Notes under the pieces: model-generated
Database searches by the model: none
Told to the model about the DNA's origin: nothing
What the model saw: the letters and a program-made list of their open reading frames with translations, nothing else
Position numbers and translations under genes: made by a program
DNA from: Vicinamibacterales bacterium
GTDB taxonomy: Bacteria; Acidobacteriota; Vicinamibacteria; Vicinamibacterales; 2-12-FULL-66-21
Reading direction: 5' to 3'
NCBI GenBank assembly: GCA_035699745.1
Contig: DASSPH010000109.1
Location: forward strand, 1-43,276
Length of the DNA: 43,276 nt
Shown: positions 40,556 to 43,276 of the stretch, piece after piece
Position numbering within the stretch: position 1 is the stretch's first letter
Layout of the letters: every line of letters starts with the position of its first letter

Positions 40556-40725
40556 GTAATCCTCCCTCAGCGCTCCAGACCGGGACAGCGGCTTACGATA
40601 CCGTGATCCCCCTGCCCCCGGACTGCAGAATTTACGAGCAAATTGCGAATGCCCGTCATTCTGTGCACCTCGCATGCCCGCGGGCCGCCGGGGGCCCATC
40701 CCCCGCCAGGTTCAGTAGATCCGAA
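40556..40725. other. Intergenic region before the FecR operon
   Basis: This 170-base gap follows the isomerase stop and precedes FecR on the minus strand. Read on that strand it first shows a GC hairpin GGGCC-N6-GGCCC (near 40680-40700) without a T-run, which could end the isomerase transcript weakly. Next comes a more AT-rich patch (near 40630-40650) likely to contain the FecR promoter. I cannot assign -35 and -10 boxes with confidence. Confidence 0.3.
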
Positions 40726-41643
40726 TCAGGCGCTCGCGCCGAGGGCGTCGCGCACCGACTCGAGCTGCTTGCGCAGTTCGACGATGCTCTCGATCTCGCG
40801 GCCTTCGACGCCGTGCTCGATGCCGCAGTGGCCGCGCCATCCCGCATCCACCACGATCTTCATCATCCGGCGCAGATCGATGTCGCTCTGGTTGCCGTGG
40901 GCGTCCCACACGCGCGGCTTGACGCTGACGCCCTTGGCGAGCGGCATCATCTCGGCCACGCCGACGTACGAGTCGTAGCTCTCGGTGCTGGCGCCGGGGT
41001 TGTCGCGGCCCGGCCCCGCGATGCGGAAGTTGCCGAAGTCGGGCAGGGTGCCGGCGCGCTTGTGGCCGACCCGCCTGATGGTCTCGACGAGCCATTTCGC
41101 GTTGCTCGAGAGGCCGCCGTGGTTCTCGATGACGACATCGATGCCGTGCGGGTCGGCGAACTCGCACAGCTTCCGCATGCCGTCGGCCACCAGCCGCATC
41201 TGCTCGTCCGGCGTGCCGGCGCTGTAACCGTTGACCCGGATGGTGTGGCAGCCGAGCGTCTTCGCCGCCTCCACCCACTTGTAGTGGTTTTCGACCGCGG
41301 TCTGCCGCCTGGCGCCGTCCGGGTCGCCGAGGTTTCCTTCGGCGTCGCACATGATGAGCACCTGCGTCACCCCTTCGCCCCGGGCGCGCGTGTTCATCTC
41401 CGCGAGGTAGGAGGCGTCTTTCGCCTTGTCCTTGAAGAACTGATTCACGTACTCGATGGCGTCGATCCCGGCGCTCCTGGCAATCTTCGCGAAGTCGAGG
41501 TGCTGCATCTTGCCGGCGAAGAGCGATCGGTTGATCGACCACTCGGCCAGAGAGATCTTGTAGAGCGGCCCTTTCTGAATGCGTCCCCCTGCCATATACG
41601 CTCCCGCCGACGCCATCAGAAACTCACGGCGCGTCACAGTCAT
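40726..41643 (-). CDS. Tat-exported sugar phosphate isomerase/epimerase-like TIM barrel protein
   Basis: A 305-residue protein starting MTVTRREFLMASAGAYMAGG, a twin-arginine signal. The body is an AP endonuclease 2 / xylose isomerase-like TIM barrel: ISLAEWSINRSLF, DFAKIARSAGIDAIEYVNQF, HTIRVNGYS, GIDVVIENHGGLSSN, RAGTLPDFGNFRI, KPRVWDAHGNQSDIDLRRMM, GHCGIEHGVEG. The Glu, Asp and His residues of the metal site appear at the usual strand ends (IENHG, PDFGN, WDAHGN, IEHG). Substrates are unknown; exported members may act on released sugars. It is encoded 29 bases after the esterase/SMP-30 gene on the same strand, so the two are probably co-transcribed. Confidence 0.88.
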   Translation of the reverse strand: MTVTRREFLMASAGAYMAGGRIQKGPLYKISLAEWSINRSLFAGKMQHLDFAKIARSAGIDAIEYVNQFFKDKAKDASYLAEMNTRARGEGVTQVLIMCDAEGNLGDPDGARRQTAVENHYKWVEAAKTLGCHTIRVNGYSAGTPDEQMRLVADGMRKLCEFADPHGIDVVIENHGGLSSNAKWLVETIRRVGHKRAGTLPDFGNFRIAGPGRDNPGASTESYDSYVGVAEMMPLAKGVSVKPRVWDAHGNQSDIDLRRMMKIVVDAGWRGHCGIEHGVEGREIESIVELRKQLESVRDALGASA

Positions 41644-41672
41644 CGGTCACCCCGGCGCAGAAGTCTACTCGG

Positions 41673-43276
41673 TTACAGGCGCGGGGGCGGCGGCTTGATC
41701 GGCGCCCGCCAGGAGACGACCCCCCTGGTCTTCACCTTGCGCTTGAACACGCGTCCCGCGTTGGTCACGTACAGCTCGTCGAGGCTCGCGCCCCCGAACC
41801 TGACGCTCGAGAGCGCCCCCCGCGCCGGCGCGGGAATGATCGCGTGGCACTTGCCGATCTGATCGAACACCTGCACGCCGAGCGCGGTGGCGATGTAGAC
41901 GCTGCCGCTGGTATCGGCGACCATCCCGTCGGCGCTGCTCCGCGTCGCCGCGTCGGGCATGTGGACGTAGAAGTATCTCTGCTTGTGCGCGAGCGAGCCG
42001 TCCGGCTGAATCTGAAACGCCCACGAGAGCTGCGCCGCATAATCCGAGACGTAGAGCAGCGTCTGATCGGGTGAGAACATCACCCCGTTGGGATACTCGA
42101 TCCCTTCGTCGACGACGCGCGGCGTCCCGCCCTTGCGGATGTACCAGACCTTCTTCGCCGCGGAGTCGGTGAAGTACAGATCGCCCTTCACGTTGACCGC
42201 GAGATCGTTGACGGCGACGTCCTGCGCGATCACTTCGGTCTTTCCGGAGGGGTCGTAGGCGACGATCTGCCTGCTGCGGGTCGCGCCGGCGTAGAGACGG
42301 CCGTCGGGGCCGAACATCATCCCGTTTGCGCCGTTGGTGTTCTCGGCGAACACGCTGACCTTGCCGTCGAGGCCGACCTTGTGAATGCGGTTGGCCGCCG
42401 GCTCGCTGAAGAACAGCTCTCCCTTGTCGTTCACCGCCGGACCATCCGTCGCGCGATGGCCCTCGCTCACCAGCTGCCAGTCTTCACCGGGCAGCAGCGT
42501 CTGGTAGACGTCCTGCCGCGATTTCCCCTCGGGATTCGCCTTGACCGGCGCCGGATAGTCGCGCCACAGCCAGCGCAGCGCGTCGGGGAAGAGCGCGGTC
42601 GCGTGGCGGCTGTTGTGGGCGCCGTCGCCCCATTCATGTTTCACGTCGTAGCCGGAGAACTCGAGCGCCGACTGCATGTCCTGGTTGGCGACGAACCAGT
42701 TGCCGGTGTAGTTGTTGAGATCGTTCGAGCCGTCCTGCAGGAAGACGCGGATCGGTTTGGGCTCCGTCTTGCGGATCAGCATCGGGAGCTCGTTGCCGCC
42801 GCGCAGCCCGACGTAGGTCCCGATCGCGCTGAACACGCGGCGGAACGCGTCGGGCCGCTGCCACGCGGCGGCAAACGCGGCGATGGCGCCGCTGCTGTTG
42901 CCGGCGATGCCGCGGTCGTTCGGGTCGGACGACAGCGACAGGCCGTGCGCCTTCGCGACGTGCGGCAGCAGTTCCTCGATCAGGAACCTGGCGTAGTCCT
43001 CGCTCACCGAGTCGTACTCGAAGCTCCGGTTCATGCGATCGAGCGCCTCGCCGTGCGGCGCCCTGACCCGCCCGTGCATCACGAAGATGCCGACGATCGG
43101 CGGAATCTGCTGCTTGTGAATGAGATTGTCGAAGACGACGGGCGCGTTGTACTGGAGGCCGTCCTGGAACACCATCACCGGAGCGGGCTTGGCGCGGTCG
43201 AGTTTGGCCGGGATGTACACCCAGTATTCGCGCCACGTACCCGGGTAGACCTTGCTGTCCGCGAACTCTCCCTTGA
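41673..43276 (-). CDS. Esterase fused to SMP-30/gluconolactonase-like beta-propeller, 5'-truncated
   Basis: The frame is open at the right edge; 533 complete codons and part of another are visible. The visible part begins in the esterase domain (VYPGTWREYWVYIPAKL, APVMVFQDGLQYN, IVGIFVMHGR), with nucleophile elbow [13 protein letters not shown] and WGDGAHNSRH for the catalytic His. From about the middle the chain continues into an SMP-30/gluconolactonase-like six-bladed propeller: DGPAVNDKGELFFSEPAAN, GANGMMFGPDGRLYAG, VNDLAVNVKGDLYFTDSAA, PNGVMFSPDQTLLYVSDYA, ADGMVADTSGSVYIATALG. The pair suggests hydrolysis of a sugar ester and then a lactone, but this is inference. Paralogous to the esterase at 32853. 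The GTG at 43220 is internal to the domain and not the real start. Confidence 0.9.
   Translation of the reverse strand, partial: KGEFADSKVYPGTWREYWVYIPAKLDRAKPAPVMVFQDGLQYNAPVVFDNLIHKQQIPPIVGIFVMHGRVRAPHGEALDRMNRSFEYDSVSEDYARFLIEELLPHVAKAHGLSLSSDPNDRGIAGNSSGAIAAFAAAWQRPDAFRRVFSAIGTYVGLRGGNELPMLIRKTEPKPIRVFLQDGSNDLNNYTGNWFVANQDMQSALEFSGYDVKHEWGDGAHNSRHATALFPDALRWLWRDYPAPVKANPEGKSRQDVYQTLLPGEDWQLVSEGHRATDGPAVNDKGELFFSEPAANRIHKVGLDGKVSVFAENTNGANGMMFGPDGRLYAGATRSRQIVAYDPSGKTEVIAQDVAVNDLAVNVKGDLYFTDSAAKKVWYIRKGGTPRVVDEGIEYPNGVMFSPDQTLLYVSDYAAQLSWAFQIQPDGSLAHKQRYFYVHMPDAATRSSADGMVADTSGSVYIATALGVQVFDQIGKCHAIIPAPARGALSSVRFGGASLDELYVTNAGRVFKRKVKTRGVVSWRAPIKPPPPRL

Noticed and set aside
1-43276. tRNA, rRNA, CRISPR arrays, transposases, phage integration sites
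   Set aside because: I looked for clover-leaf-like segments, regular repeats and transposase or integrase motifs and found none; the only sign of rearrangement is the permease remnant near 31270-31616.

Overview
The window is very GC-rich chromosomal DNA with dense, overlapping genes and no RNA genes, CRISPR array, insertion sequence or prophage that I can see. The gene families point to an Acidobacteriota member, probably of the class Vicinamibacteria. The main clues are FtsX/MacB-type 'ADOP' permeases (one with its small PadR repressor), an acidobacterial-type ECF sigma factor next to a TPR-bearing Ser/Thr kinase, an Oar-like TonB-dependent receptor of about 1,130 residues with a carboxypeptidase-regulatory domain, a DUF3455 secreted protein and a vanadium haloperoxidase. 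The placement is inferred from gene content, not from a marker gene.

Layout. 1-516: 3'-truncated dihydrofolate-reductase-like gene. 653-3336 (minus): coupled methyltransferase, DUF3455 protein and haloperoxidase. 3418-6449 (minus): ECF sigma factor coupled to a membrane Ser/Thr kinase with TPRs. 6646-8040: aldehyde dehydrogenase. 8079-10487: first ADOP permease.

10554-19918 is the centrepiece. A six-gene minus-strand operon runs FHA protein - 32-residue membrane protein - PP2C phosphatase - Ser/Thr kinase - RodA/FtsW fused to a class B penicillin-binding protein - second FHA protein. A winged-helix/FHA regulator is divergent from it. This has the content of the actinobacterial fhaA-fhaB-pstP-rodA-pbpA-pknA/B cell-wall control locus, but rodA and pbpA are one 1,071-codon gene, the phosphatase carries an extracytoplasmic beta-helix, and the kinase has an altered catalytic loop. 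Nearly every junction overlaps or is separated by 2-10 bases, so these products are probably made together to gate peptidoglycan synthesis by phosphorylation.

19929-21942: small basic DUF6496 protein, MutM and a methyltransferase. 21966-27523 (plus): a strong double palindrome, PadR repressor, ADOP permease, a DUF2306-like membrane protein and a membrane-anchored beta-propeller. 27471-29900: DUF4287 protein, a methyltransferase behind a consensus FNR-type box, and a Crp/Fnr regulator whose recognition helix fits that box. 29995-32756: a RodZ-type HTH/GAF fusion, the remnant of a third ADOP permease, a DUF5655 protein and a RodZ-like membrane protein. 32853-37251: secreted esterase and TonB-dependent receptor, convergent. 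37483-40555 (minus): FecR, OmpA-like lipoprotein and a CHASE2/HD-GYP protein. 40726-43276 (minus): a Tat-exported sugar-isomerase-like protein and a 5'-truncated esterase/SMP-30 fusion paralogous to the esterase at 32853.
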